A stretch of 51,566 nt of DNA. It comes from Staphylococcus intermedius NCTC 11048 (GTDB lineage Bacteria > Bacillota > Bacilli > Staphylococcales > Staphylococcaceae). The DNA lies in assembly GCF_002902385.1 (NCBI RefSeq), contig NZ_PPQH01000007.1, positions 1 to 51,566 of the forward strand. Reading direction: 5' to 3'. The notes beneath the pieces were generated by a model, which had not been told where the DNA came from, did no database searches, and worked only from the letters and a program-made list of their open reading frames with translations. Below, one piece after another: positions 9,294 to 18,450 of the stretch (position 1 is the first letter of the stretch; each line of letters begins with the position of its first letter). Both the position numbers and the translations under genes were made by a program.

Positions 9294-9550
9294 TTAAGAA
9301 GCGGAAAAGATGCCTTTCATGTTATCCACTTTCACTTCCTCTGCGTTACCATTCCCTGCTAAAGTCCAACGAAGGTGACATCCAATATTGTTAAATATGC
9401 CTTTCCCCCGTGATGCTTTTACTTATTTTAATCAATTCATTTTTATCATATAACTTTATACGCTCACTTTCAATATCACGCGCATCATGCTTAAAAAGAT
9501 TTTCATCCAATCAAACGACCCGATCATTGCTATCCCTAAACCCCTGGCTT
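9294..9550 (-). pseudogene. Decayed gene of unknown family between mprF and msrA
   Basis: This stretch holds no intact gene but reads as protein on the minus strand in two adjoining frames. One frame gives LDENLFKHDARDIESERIKL then YDKNELIKISKSITG, and stops soon after a run of five G at about 9402-9409. The neighbouring frame continues GKGIFNNIGCHLRW, TLAGNGNAEEVKVDN and MKGIFSAS, ending in TAA at 9294. An in-frame TGA also interrupts it just upstream, near 9511. No start codon with a ribosome-binding site is visible, and the first part ends against the mprF terminator. I do not recognise the family. A frameshifted remnant is the simplest reading; chance open frame is possible. Confidence 0.4.
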
Positions 9551-9552
9551 AT

Positions 9553-9588
9553 GAGAAAAGGGACCCGAACACTTAATGTCCAAGCCCC
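9553..9588 (-). terminator. Terminator after mprF
   Basis: On the minus strand GGGGCTTGGACA pairs, with some G-T pairs, with TGTTCGGGTCCC, and TTTTCTC follows. It lies 10 bases past the mprF stop. Confidence 0.75.
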
Positions 9589-9598
9589 TCAATGAAAT

Positions 9599-12118
9599 CT
9601 ATTTATATTTTTTTCGAATGACACGTGTCACTTTCAGCAAGCTTTCCCATGCACTTTGTCCTCGATGATAAATGAGAAAACGTGATTCCCATTCCGGATT
9701 GAATTTACTTTTATATTGACGTAAGCCTTGGAAGCTATACAAACCATTAAAATGTTCATAAAAACGACCCGCAAATTTTTCTCTTAAATGGCCATATGGC
9801 ACTTGACCGACATTCGACAAGGTTGCCATTCCCATATTAAAATGTTCATACCCTTCTGCTTGTGCCCACAAAATCATATGCAAATATAAGGCATCCATAA
9901 ACGGTAATCCTAAAGACTTATCCCAACGAATTAAGTCAACAGAAATCGTTGTCGAACCTTCAACCGGCATCAATGTACAAAACGCATCGATATGACCATC
10001 TTCATTTCTTAACACAGCGACTGGTGCCGCATTGACATAAGACGGCGTAAAACGACCCACAGAGAAATAAAATTCTTGCTGCTTCCCTAACCACTCACGG
10101 CTAATCTCATGCAAGCGTTCGTATGTCGCTTCATCTAATGGGGTGTCGAGAATTTCAAATTGATAACCTAACGACTCCAATTTATTCAATGTCGCACGGA
10201 AACCACGACGTTTCTTTCCTGCAACAGTAAAGTCAGCCACTGGAATGAGCGCTTCTTCTCCCAATTTAAAGAACTGATTACCAAAGTCATGATATAACGT
10301 CAAATAATCTTTCGAAACTTGATAAAATATGACGTCGCCACCTAAATACGTTGCATATTCATAAAACTCGGTCAACAATGAATAAAAATCTGACTTTTCG
10401 CCGACTGGATCACCAAGCACAATAAATGAACTACGATCGTGACGATACATGATAAATGCCGTTTTTTGTTCGTTCACAAACACAAGCTTGTCATCACTAT
10501 ATAGCAAATGACTGAGGAGATGTCCGCCATGTTGTTTTAAAATAGCACTTGCGATTTCTCGATCATGTAACTCTCTAGGACGACGATAATTCCATTCAAA
10601 GATATAGATAAGTACAACAACTAGAATCGTCATACCGATAATAGATAACCAAAATGTCGAACGTAACAAGAAGAAGTCCACTTTAGGCGGTAAAACATCG
10701 AGCGCCAATAAAAATTCACGAACGAGCATTTGGTTGAAGTACAGTAAAATGACACTAATAACGACCATGGCCAACATACTTTTCATTCGTACAGGTCGTT
10801 TCAATACGCGTGACTTGCGGTAAGCAAAAATCAATGCGGCTAATATGAGCACGATGATCACCACTAACAATGACAAACCGTAAACGTAGAAGTTAGACAG
10901 CAACAAAATCACCATAGCAACAATCGCAAATAAAATCGCGCGTTTACTTCGTGCCACAATACCACGTAAATTCAGTAATAAAATCAAGCTCGCACTGACG
11001 TTAAAGATGTACAACAACGTAAACAATAAATGATGTTTCTTGTTGGCTGCATCAAATATAATTGAAAAATTGTTGAGCAGTAAAATCAAGCTCATCATAA
11101 AGACTAATATACTTAAAGCAATAGATGGCACTAATCCGACTAAATCTTTTTGGAAGGACTTTAAGAAGCCAGATAATTCTTTAGCAGGCAAAAAGTATTT
11201 CGATTCAAGTACATATTTACGTGCTACTGTTCCAAATTCGAATACCGTTAACACGAGTGCGATGAGTAGCGGGAAGAAATAATAAGCAAAACGATAAAGT
11301 AATAACCCTAAAACGACTTTTTCTTCTGCTACACCGAGTTGTTGTAACCCGAGTAAGACGATGAGGTCAAACGCCCCGAAGCCCCCAGGAATAAACGATA
11401 ACAGCCCTGAAATCGCTGCAACGATGAAGATGCTTAACACAATTGGAAAAGACACATTCACCCCTACAAGCGTAAAAGCACAGTACAGTACGATACTCGC
11501 AAGCAACCATTCCATACTCGATATAATCGTAAATACAGAACCTAACCAACGTGCTGAACGATCAACCGGTGATACCCATGAAACAATAATAAAAACAGGT
11601 AATAAAAATGCAACAATATAAAGAAAAACAGTAAACCATACTGATGTGCGATTTAAAAAGCTAACATCTAGCACGTGCGTCACAATCAGTAACGATAAAA
11701 AGCTCAGACCTGTTAACATCGAAGTCAACATGTACGAAATAAATTTCACGAGTTTTTTACGTTCAGTCGTAAAACTCCCGTAAAACCACATTCTGACGCT
11801 CGCTCCAATAAAACCGCCAAAACCGATAATATTGTTAAATGAATTAATAATATAACCGACACGTAATGCTTTAAACTTTGATAAGGATAACTTGAAGCGT
11901 GCCGTTAAAATGACATCATAGAGTGATAATAAAATCACAGAACTGCCCCCAAGTAAAAAGAGGCTAAACGTTTCCATTCGACTAATTTGATTAAATAAAA
12001 GGAAAACACGTTTAAAATCAATATGCGCTAATTCACGTCCTAATACGATAGAAATCGTTACAATCAAAAATAGAATAAACGCGACTTTAAAGTATTTTAA
12101 TAAATGCTGTTTTGTCAT
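9599..12118 (-). CDS. mprF: MprF, lysyl-phosphatidylglycerol synthase and flippase
   Basis: An 839-residue membrane protein, matching the length of S. aureus MprF (840). The N-terminal two thirds is a run of hydrophobic helices that form the lipid flippase, including the conserved stretch FGGFIGASVRMWFYG near 95. The C-terminal soluble part (from about residue 510) is the GNAT-like synthase that moves lysine from Lys-tRNA to phosphatidylglycerol, with DPVGEKSDF, NMGMATLSNVG and KFNPEWESRFL. The product lowers negative surface charge and protects against cationic peptides and daptomycin. The ATG at 12118 has AAAGGA upstream; an in-frame extension to 12193 lacks a ribosome site and runs through the preceding gene's terminator. 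Daptomycin-linked mutations cannot be judged without a reference. Confidence 0.96.
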   Translation of the reverse strand: MTKQHLLKYFKVAFILFLIVTISIVLGRELAHIDFKRVFLLFNQISRMETFSLFLLGGSSVILLSLYDVILTARFKLSLSKFKALRVGYIINSFNNIIGFGGFIGASVRMWFYGSFTTERKKLVKFISYMLTSMLTGLSFLSLLIVTHVLDVSFLNRTSVWFTVFLYIVAFLLPVFIIVSWVSPVDRSARWLGSVFTIISSMEWLLASIVLYCAFTLVGVNVSFPIVLSIFIVAAISGLLSFIPGGFGAFDLIVLLGLQQLGVAEEKVVLGLLLYRFAYYFFPLLIALVLTVFEFGTVARKYVLESKYFLPAKELSGFLKSFQKDLVGLVPSIALSILVFMMSLILLLNNFSIIFDAANKKHHLLFTLLYIFNVSASLILLLNLRGIVARSKRAILFAIVAMVILLLSNFYVYGLSLLVVIIVLILAALIFAYRKSRVLKRPVRMKSMLAMVVISVILLYFNQMLVREFLLALDVLPPKVDFFLLRSTFWLSIIGMTILVVVLIYIFEWNYRRPRELHDREIASAILKQHGGHLLSHLLYSDDKLVFVNEQKTAFIMYRHDRSSFIVLGDPVGEKSDFYSLLTEFYEYATYLGGDVIFYQVSKDYLTLYHDFGNQFFKLGEEALIPVADFTVAGKKRRGFRATLNKLESLGYQFEILDTPLDEATYERLHEISREWLGKQQEFYFSVGRFTPSYVNAAPVAVLRNEDGHIDAFCTLMPVEGSTTISVDLIRWDKSLGLPFMDALYLHMILWAQAEGYEHFNMGMATLSNVGQVPYGHLREKFAGRFYEHFNGLYSFQGLRQYKSKFNPEWESRFLIYHRGQSAWESLLKVTRVIRKKYK

Positions 12119-12160
12119 GATTAGGGGTCCTTTCTGTAGTGTAATAACTGTGCATACCAA

Positions 12161-12197
12161 TAAAAAGAGATTGAGCTTCACAAAACCGCCCAATCTC
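12161..12197 (-). terminator. Terminator after the AI-2E family gene
   Basis: On the minus strand GAGATTG pairs with CAATCTC and is followed by TTTTTATT. It separates the exporter gene from mprF, so mprF needs its own promoter or read-through. Confidence 0.8.
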
Positions 12198-12213
12198 GTT
12201 ATGCTACACTCAT

Positions 12214-13419
12214 TTAATCGTTACGACTATATTCTTCTTTAGGCATCTCATAAGGACCTGCATCATCCGCATAATATTTATTATAACGACGCTTGAATAG
12301 AAGGAAGATATGCGAAACGAGTACTTTTAAAATCGCATAGCTCGGAATTCCCAAAATCACACCGACAATGCCCAGTAAATTTCCGGCACATAAAAGGACA
12401 AAGATAATCGTTAAAGGATGAATTTTAAGTGTTTTACCCATAATATTAGGTGAAATAAAATGCCCTTCAATAAACTGCACTGCTGTCCATACAATAATGA
12501 GTTTAATCAACATAAACGGTGATGTAATAATCGAAATAATAATTGCTGGGGAAATCGCAATCGTAGGTCCTAAATACGGCACCACACTCGTTACTGCTGC
12601 GATACTTGCTAAAATTAAAGCATAGTCTAAACCGATAATTGAATAACCGATAAAGAGTAAAATACCGATACAAAATGAGACAATGATTTGACCTTGAATG
12701 TATGAGCCCACTTGTTCACTCATTTTATCTAACAAATCATGCACATCTTTACGGAATTTTGGCGGTACAATTTTATTTGAAAACTCTTTAAAACGGTGGC
12801 CATCTTTTAACATGAAGAATAACACGAACGGCACCGTAATAATAACGACTGTAATATTCACAACTGCTTCAGCGAAAACACGAATTTTAGAACTCAAGCC
12901 ATCTGCAAAAGTCGGAATCTTCTCCTGCAAGCCTGTCACAGCCTTCTCAATTTGTGAATAGTAATCCGATAAAAATGGGATATGCATCATGTTATTGGCA
13001 AATGATGTCACTTTGTTTAAATAATTCGGGAAGTTATCCATCAAGCGCTCAAATTGAAATGATACAATCGGAATCAGCAAATTCACTGCAATCGTAATGA
13101 TACCAATGATTCCTAAAAATAAAATCGTAATGCCCCAAATACGGTTAATATTATACCGTTCCATCAAATTGATTACAGGATTGAATAAGTAATACAGGAT
13201 GAGCGCAATGATAATAGGCGCTGCAATCGTATTAAAAATGATGATAAACGGCTGGAAAATATATGAAACGCGATCAAAAATAAAGATCACAATTCCAAAT
13301 AAAATAAAAACGAGTAACGCAAAAATGAGATCTTTGCCTCCGAAAAATTTCATGAAGCGGCTTTCTCGGATATCAATGTTTTTGGAAAGTCCATTTTCCT
13401 TATGTTGCTTTTCAGACAT
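12214..13419 (-). CDS. AI-2E/TqsA family membrane transporter
   Basis: A 401-residue polytopic protein of the AI-2E transporter (UPF0118/PerM) family. Hydrophobic helices occupy about residues 30-100, then a soluble central region (140-200), then the helix-rich second half. The family patterns PFVLFFMLKDG, SYIQGQIIVSF and VPYLGPTIAISPAII are clear. Members export signals, Na+ or other solutes; the substrate here cannot be assigned. The ATG at 13419 follows GGTGA at five bases; the longer frame starts with TTG and lacks a ribosome site. The C-terminus is charged and cytosolic. The same family sits next to mprF in S. aureus, as I recall. Confidence 0.85.
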   Translation of the reverse strand: MSEKQHKENGLSKNIDIRESRFMKFFGGKDLIFALLVFILFGIVIFIFDRVSYIFQPFIIIFNTIAAPIIIALILYYLFNPVINLMERYNINRIWGITILFLGIIGIITIAVNLLIPIVSFQFERLMDNFPNYLNKVTSFANNMMHIPFLSDYYSQIEKAVTGLQEKIPTFADGLSSKIRVFAEAVVNITVVIITVPFVLFFMLKDGHRFKEFSNKIVPPKFRKDVHDLLDKMSEQVGSYIQGQIIVSFCIGILLFIGYSIIGLDYALILASIAAVTSVVPYLGPTIAISPAIIISIITSPFMLIKLIIVWTAVQFIEGHFISPNIMGKTLKIHPLTIIFVLLCAGNLLGIVGVILGIPSYAILKVLVSHIFLLFKRRYNKYYADDAGPYEMPKEEYSRND

Positions 13420-13577
13420 ATCATTCACCAAGCCTTTTAGAAATTACTTATAGTTTATCGTTTTTTACATAAGATTGAAACTTAAAACCTATTATACCAA
13501 AGTATTTTTATAGATGAGCATTTTAATAACATTTCCTATTCATTTCAGTCGGTTCACCGTTCAAAACATCGGACTTT

Positions 13578-13629
13578 TTTCGAATTTTCATCATCTAGAC
13601 CCCCAATAGAAGATGCGGTAAATTCGAAA
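13578..13629. other. Long nested hairpin with five-C apical loop
   Basis: A perfect 10-base-pair outer stem joins TTTCGAATTT (13578-13587) and AAATTCGAAA (13620-13629). Inside it CATCATCTA (13589-13597) pairs with TAGAAGATG (13607-13615) with one mismatch. The loop reads GACCCCCAA on the plus strand and TTGGGGGTC on the minus strand. It lies between ptsG and the AI-2E exporter gene. There is no T-run after it on either strand, so it is not a standard terminator. It could be an sRNA stem (plus), a leader structure of the exporter gene (minus), or a mobile repeat. Confidence 0.5.
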
Positions 13630-13648
13630 TGATACGCATAAAGAAGAA

Positions 13649-13680
13649 AAAGACTAGGATCATATCGTCCTAGTCTTTCT
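13649..13680 (-). terminator. Terminator after ptsG
   Basis: AAAGACTAGGA pairs with TCCTAGTCTTT around a short loop, with A and T tracts outside. It lies 13 bases beyond the ptsG stop. Confidence 0.92.
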
Positions 13681-13692
13681 TGTAGTTTACAA

Positions 13693-15732
13693 TTAAACTT
13701 CAAATAATTTTTCACCGTGTTTGACTTCAGTAGCCTCTGTATATTTCAACGCTGTCACATCTGATTGCGTCACAATGATTGGCGTAATATCACTTTTCGC
13801 TGATGCACGAATGATGTCTAAATCTACAGTCATTAAATGGTCGCCTGCTTTAACTGTTTGACCTTCTTCAACGTGCACCGTAAAACCTTCACCGTTTAAT
13901 TTCACAGTATCCAAGCCGACATGGATCAATAATTCTAAACCATTGTCAGACACTAATCCAAATGCGTGTTTCGTTGGGAAAATCAATTGAATTTTACCGT
14001 CAAATGGTGCGTAAACTTCGCCGCTTGTTGGACGAATAGCAATCCCTTCACCCATCATTTTTTCGCTAAATACTTGGTCAGGTACTTCAGATAATGGCAC
14101 GACTTCACCGTCCATAGGTGCAACAACTTGTCCTGTTTTCGTAACAGAAGTTGTGTCGGCAGCCTCATCGACCACGACTGCTTCATCCTTATCACTATCT
14201 AAATCTACAGGATGTTGTACAGCTTGACCTGACATAATTTGTTGCATTTCGTGTTTGATTTGGTCTGATTTCGGTCCAAAAATTGCTTGCATGTTGTTGC
14301 CGACTTCTAACACACCCGAAGCCCCTAAATCTTTCAAACGTGCGACATCGACTTTGGATTTATCATTCACTTCTACACGTAATCTTGTAATACATGCATC
14401 TAAATGTTTAATGTTGTCTTTGTCACCCATCGCTTGTAATACGGCATAAGGCAACTCACTCGCAGATGTCTTAGGCGCTTCTGTCTGTTTATCTTCACGA
14501 CCTGGCGTTTTGTAATTCATTTTCGTAATTAAGAAACGGAAGATCGTGTAGTAAATGACTGCGTACACAAGGCCGACTGGGATAACGAGCCACCATTGTG
14601 TTTTGTTTGGTAAGATACCGAGTAATAAAAAGTCGATAAATCCACCAGAGAATGTATAACCTAAGTGTAAATCAAGTAAGTATAAAATTAAGAAACTTAA
14701 ACCGTCTAATACAGCATGAATAAAGAATAATAATGGTGCTACAAATAAAAATGAAAATTCTAATGGTTCTGTAATACCTGTTAAGAATGATGTTAATGCT
14801 GCTGAACCCATCAAACCTGCAACCACTTTTTTATGTTCAGGTTTTGCAGTGTGATAAATTGCTAATGCTGCAGCTGGTAAACCGAACATCATGACTGGGA
14901 ATTCACCTTGCATGAATTTACCCGCTGTTAAATTTGTACCTTCACGAATTTGTTCGATAAAGATACGTTGGTCACCACGGATAATTTCACCCGCCATATT
15001 TGTATATGAACCGAATTCAAACCAGAATGGCGCATGGAAAATATGGTGTAAACCGAATGGAATTAATAAACGCTTAATAAAACCAAATAAAAAGACTGCT
15101 AAACCTGTGTTGGAATCTAATAATCCTTCACTGAATGCGTTTAAACCATTTTGAATGAATGGCCAAATGAGCGCCATTGGGAATGCAAGTAAAAATGACG
15201 TCGTCGCCATCACAATCGGTACGAAACGTTTCCCTGCAAAGAAGCCAAGGTATGATGGTAAAGAAATGTTATAAAACTTGTTATAACACCATGCCGCTAA
15301 TGCACCAATAATAATACCGCCGAACACCCCTGTTTGTAGTGTCGGGATACCTAAGACACTCGCATAACCTTTTGCTGCATCACTGACATTTTCAGGTGTC
15401 ACACCTAAAAACTGCCCCATTGTTTTGTTCATAATAATAAAACCAACGAAAGCCGCAATTGCCGCAACCCCGTCACCGCCAGCTAAACCGATTGCAACAC
15501 CCATTGCAAAAATAATCGGTAAGTTTTCAAATATGATACTGCCGGCTGCTGCCATCATATCTGCGACGTTTTGTACCCCATCCGCTTGAATGAATGGTAA
15601 GTACGATTGCAATTGTTCCCCTTGTAATGCTGCACCAAATGCAAGTAACAAACCGGCAGCAGGTAAAATCGCAACAGGTAACATTAATGCCTTACCGATA
15701 CGTTGCAATTGTCCAAATAGTTTTTTCCTCAC
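13693..15732 (-). CDS. ptsG: Glucose-specific PTS enzyme IICBA
   Basis: A 679-residue membrane permease importing and phosphorylating glucose. The IIC domain takes roughly residues 1-400. The IIB domain has the phosphorylated cysteine in [12 protein letters not shown] (Cys447). The C-terminal IIA domain has the active histidine in [10 protein letters not shown] (His604). The domain order IIC-IIB-IIA is that of B. subtilis PtsG and S. aureus glucose permeases. The longest frame begins at 15828, but that runs through a terminator; GTG at 15732 has AGGAGGG six bases upstream and starts with [18 protein letters not shown] as in the family. It follows glcT directly, and its leader carries the GlcT target. 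IICBA enzymes may also take glucosamine or related sugars. Confidence 0.93.
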   Translation of the reverse strand: MRKKLFGQLQRIGKALMLPVAILPAAGLLLAFGAALQGEQLQSYLPFIQADGVQNVADMMAAAGSIIFENLPIIFAMGVAIGLAGGDGVAAIAAFVGFIIMNKTMGQFLGVTPENVSDAAKGYASVLGIPTLQTGVFGGIIIGALAAWCYNKFYNISLPSYLGFFAGKRFVPIVMATTSFLLAFPMALIWPFIQNGLNAFSEGLLDSNTGLAVFLFGFIKRLLIPFGLHHIFHAPFWFEFGSYTNMAGEIIRGDQRIFIEQIREGTNLTAGKFMQGEFPVMMFGLPAAALAIYHTAKPEHKKVVAGLMGSAALTSFLTGITEPLEFSFLFVAPLLFFIHAVLDGLSFLILYLLDLHLGYTFSGGFIDFLLLGILPNKTQWWLVIPVGLVYAVIYYTIFRFLITKMNYKTPGREDKQTEAPKTSASELPYAVLQAMGDKDNIKHLDACITRLRVEVNDKSKVDVARLKDLGASGVLEVGNNMQAIFGPKSDQIKHEMQQIMSGQAVQHPVDLDSDKDEAVVVDEAADTTSVTKTGQVVAPMDGEVVPLSEVPDQVFSEKMMGEGIAIRPTSGEVYAPFDGKIQLIFPTKHAFGLVSDNGLELLIHVGLDTVKLNGEGFTVHVEEGQTVKAGDHLMTVDLDIIRASAKSDITPIIVTQSDVTALKYTEATEVKHGEKLFEV

Positions 15733-15767
15733 TGTAAGCCCTCCTATTTTGTTGATACAACACAAAA

Positions 15768-15840
15768 AGGCATGAGTAAAAAGCTGTGAACGTTTGGTCC
15801 ACAAATTTAAACTCATGCCTAATCTCACTTAGTAACACGT
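15768..15840 (-). promoter_or_regulatory. GlcT antiterminator (RAT) and overlapping leader terminator of ptsG
   Basis: On the minus strand the segment beginning ACGTGTTACT and ending AGGCATGAGT (plus coordinates 15840 down to 15811) strongly resembles the GlcT RAT element of B. subtilis ptsG. Its last ten bases also pair with ACTCATGCCT (15768-15777), which is followed by TTTTTG, giving an intrinsic terminator with a smaller GTGGAC/GTTCAC hairpin in the loop. Phosphorylation-controlled GlcT should hold the RAT form and let ptsG be read. The RAT begins right after the glcT stop codon. Confidence 0.85.
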
Positions 15841-15841
15841 T

Positions 15842-16693
15842 CTATGATTGATTTTGAGATGCGAGTGAGAGTTGCTGGATGTGCATCGTTAAATATGCAA
15901 CTTCAGCTTCATCCACACTGACATCGATTTGTAATTGTATCATTTTAACTATTTTAACAGCTACATTATAGCACAACGGATATTGCGTCTTCAATAGGTT
16001 TTCAAAACTCAATTCAATTGTCGCACGCTCGCCCTTTTTTAAACGTTGTAACAGAAAATGAATATGTCTCACAAAACGTTGATACTGAATGGATGCGACT
16101 GGGATTTGAATCTCCATATCATGTTCAATCATTCGAATTGCATTGTTAATCAACTTTGGTACATTTTGCATTTCACTCAAATCGATATCATCTGTTTGAG
16201 ACGCAATATGCAAAGCAATAAAACCGACTTCATCTTCTGGAAAATCTGTATTCAATTGTAAATTAATACGCGCGACGACTTTTTTAGCAATTTTATATGC
16301 TTCTGGATAACTGTATTTTGTTTCACTTAAAAACGGATTTTTAATTAATTGGCCCTTTTCCAAGCGTTTCAATGCAAAAATTAAGTGATCGGTTAAAGAG
16401 ACGATAAACGATTCTTCATGATGCAATTCAAAATGCGTCATAATCATCTGTACAGAATCAATGACGGCACGCAAAACACGTTCATCGGTATGCTCGACTA
16501 ACATTTTATAATGATCTTGTTCATTTTTATTTTCCAACTTAAACACTTTTTCAATCGTATCAGCATCATTGATTTTCATCTTCGGCTTTTTGTTAAATCC
16601 AAGACCTTTACCAATGATAACGACTTCTGATTGTTGGTATTCGCATATGAGCACGTTGTTGTTGAGGACTTTTTTTATCGTATATTGATTCAC
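15842..16693 (-). CDS. glcT: GlcT, BglG/SacY family transcriptional antiterminator
   Basis: A 283-residue RNA-binding antiterminator. The N-terminal 55 or so residues form the CAT RNA-binding domain (IKKVLNNNVLICEY, IIGKGLGFNKKPKM). Two PRD domains follow, with the regulatory histidines expected in LVEHTDERV, VSLTDHLIFALKR, FIALHIASQ and YLTMHIQQLS. PTS proteins phosphorylate these histidines; in B. subtilis, EII-Glc inactivates GlcT when glucose is absent. The GTG at 16693 has GAGGTGA at good spacing, while the longer frame begins with TTG at 16717 without a site. The target RAT lies just behind its stop, in front of ptsG. In S. aureus, as I recall, glcT and ptsG are not adjacent, while in Bacillus they are. 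Confidence 0.92.
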   Translation of the reverse strand: MNQYTIKKVLNNNVLICEYQQSEVVIIGKGLGFNKKPKMKINDADTIEKVFKLENKNEQDHYKMLVEHTDERVLRAVIDSVQMIMTHFELHHEESFIVSLTDHLIFALKRLEKGQLIKNPFLSETKYSYPEAYKIAKKVVARINLQLNTDFPEDEVGFIALHIASQTDDIDLSEMQNVPKLINNAIRMIEHDMEIQIPVASIQYQRFVRHIHFLLQRLKKGERATIELSFENLLKTQYPLCYNVAVKIVKMIQLQIDVSVDEAEVAYLTMHIQQLSLASQNQS

Positions 16694-16848
16694 TTTTGTC
16701 ACCTCTTCAAAGTACAAATCAAATCATATAACGAAACGACAAGAATTGAAAGGACTAATTTTCAAAATTGAGATTTGTACGACACTTTTTATTAATAAAT
16801 ATCAATGATGCTTCACCCCATCATCATAGTGGAAAATACCAAAAAAAT

Positions 16849-16881
16849 AAAGGGCCGAAGACATTGCTGCCTCAGCCCTTT
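16849..16881 (-). terminator. Terminator after alsT
   Basis: On the minus strand AAAGGGCTGAG pairs with CTTCGGCCCTTT and is followed by ATTTTTTT. It lies just past the alsT stop. Confidence 0.9.
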
Positions 16882-16885
16882 CAAA

Positions 16886-18349
16886 TTAATCTTCTTTTTT
16901 AGTTTTATGAATGGCGTTACCCCAAGATTCAATACCAAATAAATTAATTTCTAATTCTTCTGGTTTGAATATTGGACGTTTGCCTGCTTTACGTTGGCGT
17001 TGATAATCTCGCATCACCGCTAGAGCAATATTGGACAAGCCGATAATCGCGATAATGTTAACGATAGCCATTAATCCCATGAATACGTCGGCAGTACTCC
17101 AAACAGTTTCTGTTTTTACAACTGCACCAACAAACACAAGGATCACAACGAGACAACGGAAAATAAATAATACGATTTTATTTGTAGACAAAAATTCAAT
17201 GTTAGATTGTCCATAGTAATAGTTACCTACTACAGATGAAAACGCGAATAATGCAACCGCAATCGTCAAGAAGATACCGCCTGCACTACCTAAATGTTCA
17301 TTCAACGCAGATTGTGTAACAGCAACACCTTGCGATTCACCTTCACCAAATTTCAAACCTGAATATAATAAAATCATAATCGCTGTCGCAGTACAAACTA
17401 AGATCGTATCAAAGAATACACCTAATGATTGAATTAAACCTTGCTTAACTGGGTGGGATACTGCGGCAGTTGCAGCTGCGTTCGGTGCAGAACCCATCCC
17501 TGCTTCGTTTGAGAAAAGACCACGCTTCACACCTTGTAACACAGCAAAACCAACTGCGCCACCTGTTGCTTGATCAAGACCAAAAGCACTTTTAATGATT
17601 GTAGAAATCATAGGGATAATTTGGTCGATATGCATCAGCAAAATCACTAATACCATTAAAATATAAATGATTGCCATCACAGGAACGATAACAGATGATA
17701 ATGTTGCAATACTGCGCACACCACCAAAAATAACGACCGCTGTAATCACTGCTAAAATGATACCAGTTACAACTGGACTTACGTTATATTGTGTATTTAA
17801 TGACTCAGCAATTGTGTTAGATTGTACTGTGTTAAAGACAAATGCGAATGTCACAGTAATCAATATTGCAAATAACACACCTAACCAACGTTGATTCAAT
17901 CCTTTAGTAATATAATATGCTGGACCCCCACGGAATCCACCTTCCTCGTCAGGCACTTTATATACTTGTGCAAGTGTTGCTTCGATAAATGCACTCGCAG
18001 CACCAATAATGGCAATGATCCACATCCAAAAAACAGCACCTGGGCCACCAAGCACAATTGCAGTCGCAACACCCGCAATGTTTCCTGTCCCTACACGTGA
18101 ACCTGCACTAATCGCAAAAGCTTGGAAAGATGAAATCCCCTTCTTACCACTTTCTAAGGTTTCCGATTTGTCGGTTAATGCACGAAACATCTCAGGAAGC
18201 CATCTAATTTGGACAAACTTTGAACTAATCGAGAAAAACAAACCAGCAGTCAGTAACAACCCGATTAAGTATTGTGACCAAATCAAATCGTTTCCTACTT
18301 GAATAAATGTTTTAAACCAATCCGGAATTAAACTATCAAAATCTCTCAC
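16886..18349 (-). CDS. alsT: AlsT, alanine/glutamine:cation symporter (AGCS family)
   Basis: A 487-residue inner-membrane transporter of the AGCS family with about ten or more hydrophobic helices. Family signatures visible are GSRVGTGNIAGVATAI near 83, EGGFRGGPAYYI near 136 and LFSNEAGMGSAPNAAATA near 275, the last two lining the substrate site. Members carry alanine, glycine or glutamine with Na+ or H+; the S. aureus AlsT has been described as a glutamine transporter. Translation starts at GTG (18349) with AGAGGGG six bases upstream. It follows parC on the same strand, the order parE-parC-alsT also found in S. aureus and Bacillus. Confidence 0.92.
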   Translation of the reverse strand: MRDFDSLIPDWFKTFIQVGNDLIWSQYLIGLLLTAGLFFSISSKFVQIRWLPEMFRALTDKSETLESGKKGISSFQAFAISAGSRVGTGNIAGVATAIVLGGPGAVFWMWIIAIIGAASAFIEATLAQVYKVPDEEGGFRGGPAYYITKGLNQRWLGVLFAILITVTFAFVFNTVQSNTIAESLNTQYNVSPVVTGIILAVITAVVIFGGVRSIATLSSVIVPVMAIIYILMVLVILLMHIDQIIPMISTIIKSAFGLDQATGGAVGFAVLQGVKRGLFSNEAGMGSAPNAAATAAVSHPVKQGLIQSLGVFFDTILVCTATAIMILLYSGLKFGEGESQGVAVTQSALNEHLGSAGGIFLTIAVALFAFSSVVGNYYYGQSNIEFLSTNKIVLFIFRCLVVILVFVGAVVKTETVWSTADVFMGLMAIVNIIAIIGLSNIALAVMRDYQRQRKAGKRPIFKPEELEINLFGIESWGNAIHKTKKED

Positions 18350-18450
18350 TCGAACCCCTCTTTACTCTTCAGTTTAAATGTCAGTGTCATTTTAAAATAA
18401 CTAGTCTCATTTTATCATCATTGTGCAAAAGTGACTATCTCTTTTTTGTA

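Noticed and set aside
15733..15828. N-terminal extension of ptsG
   Set aside because: The frame crosses the leader terminator and RAT, has no ribosome site, and adds residues absent from the family.
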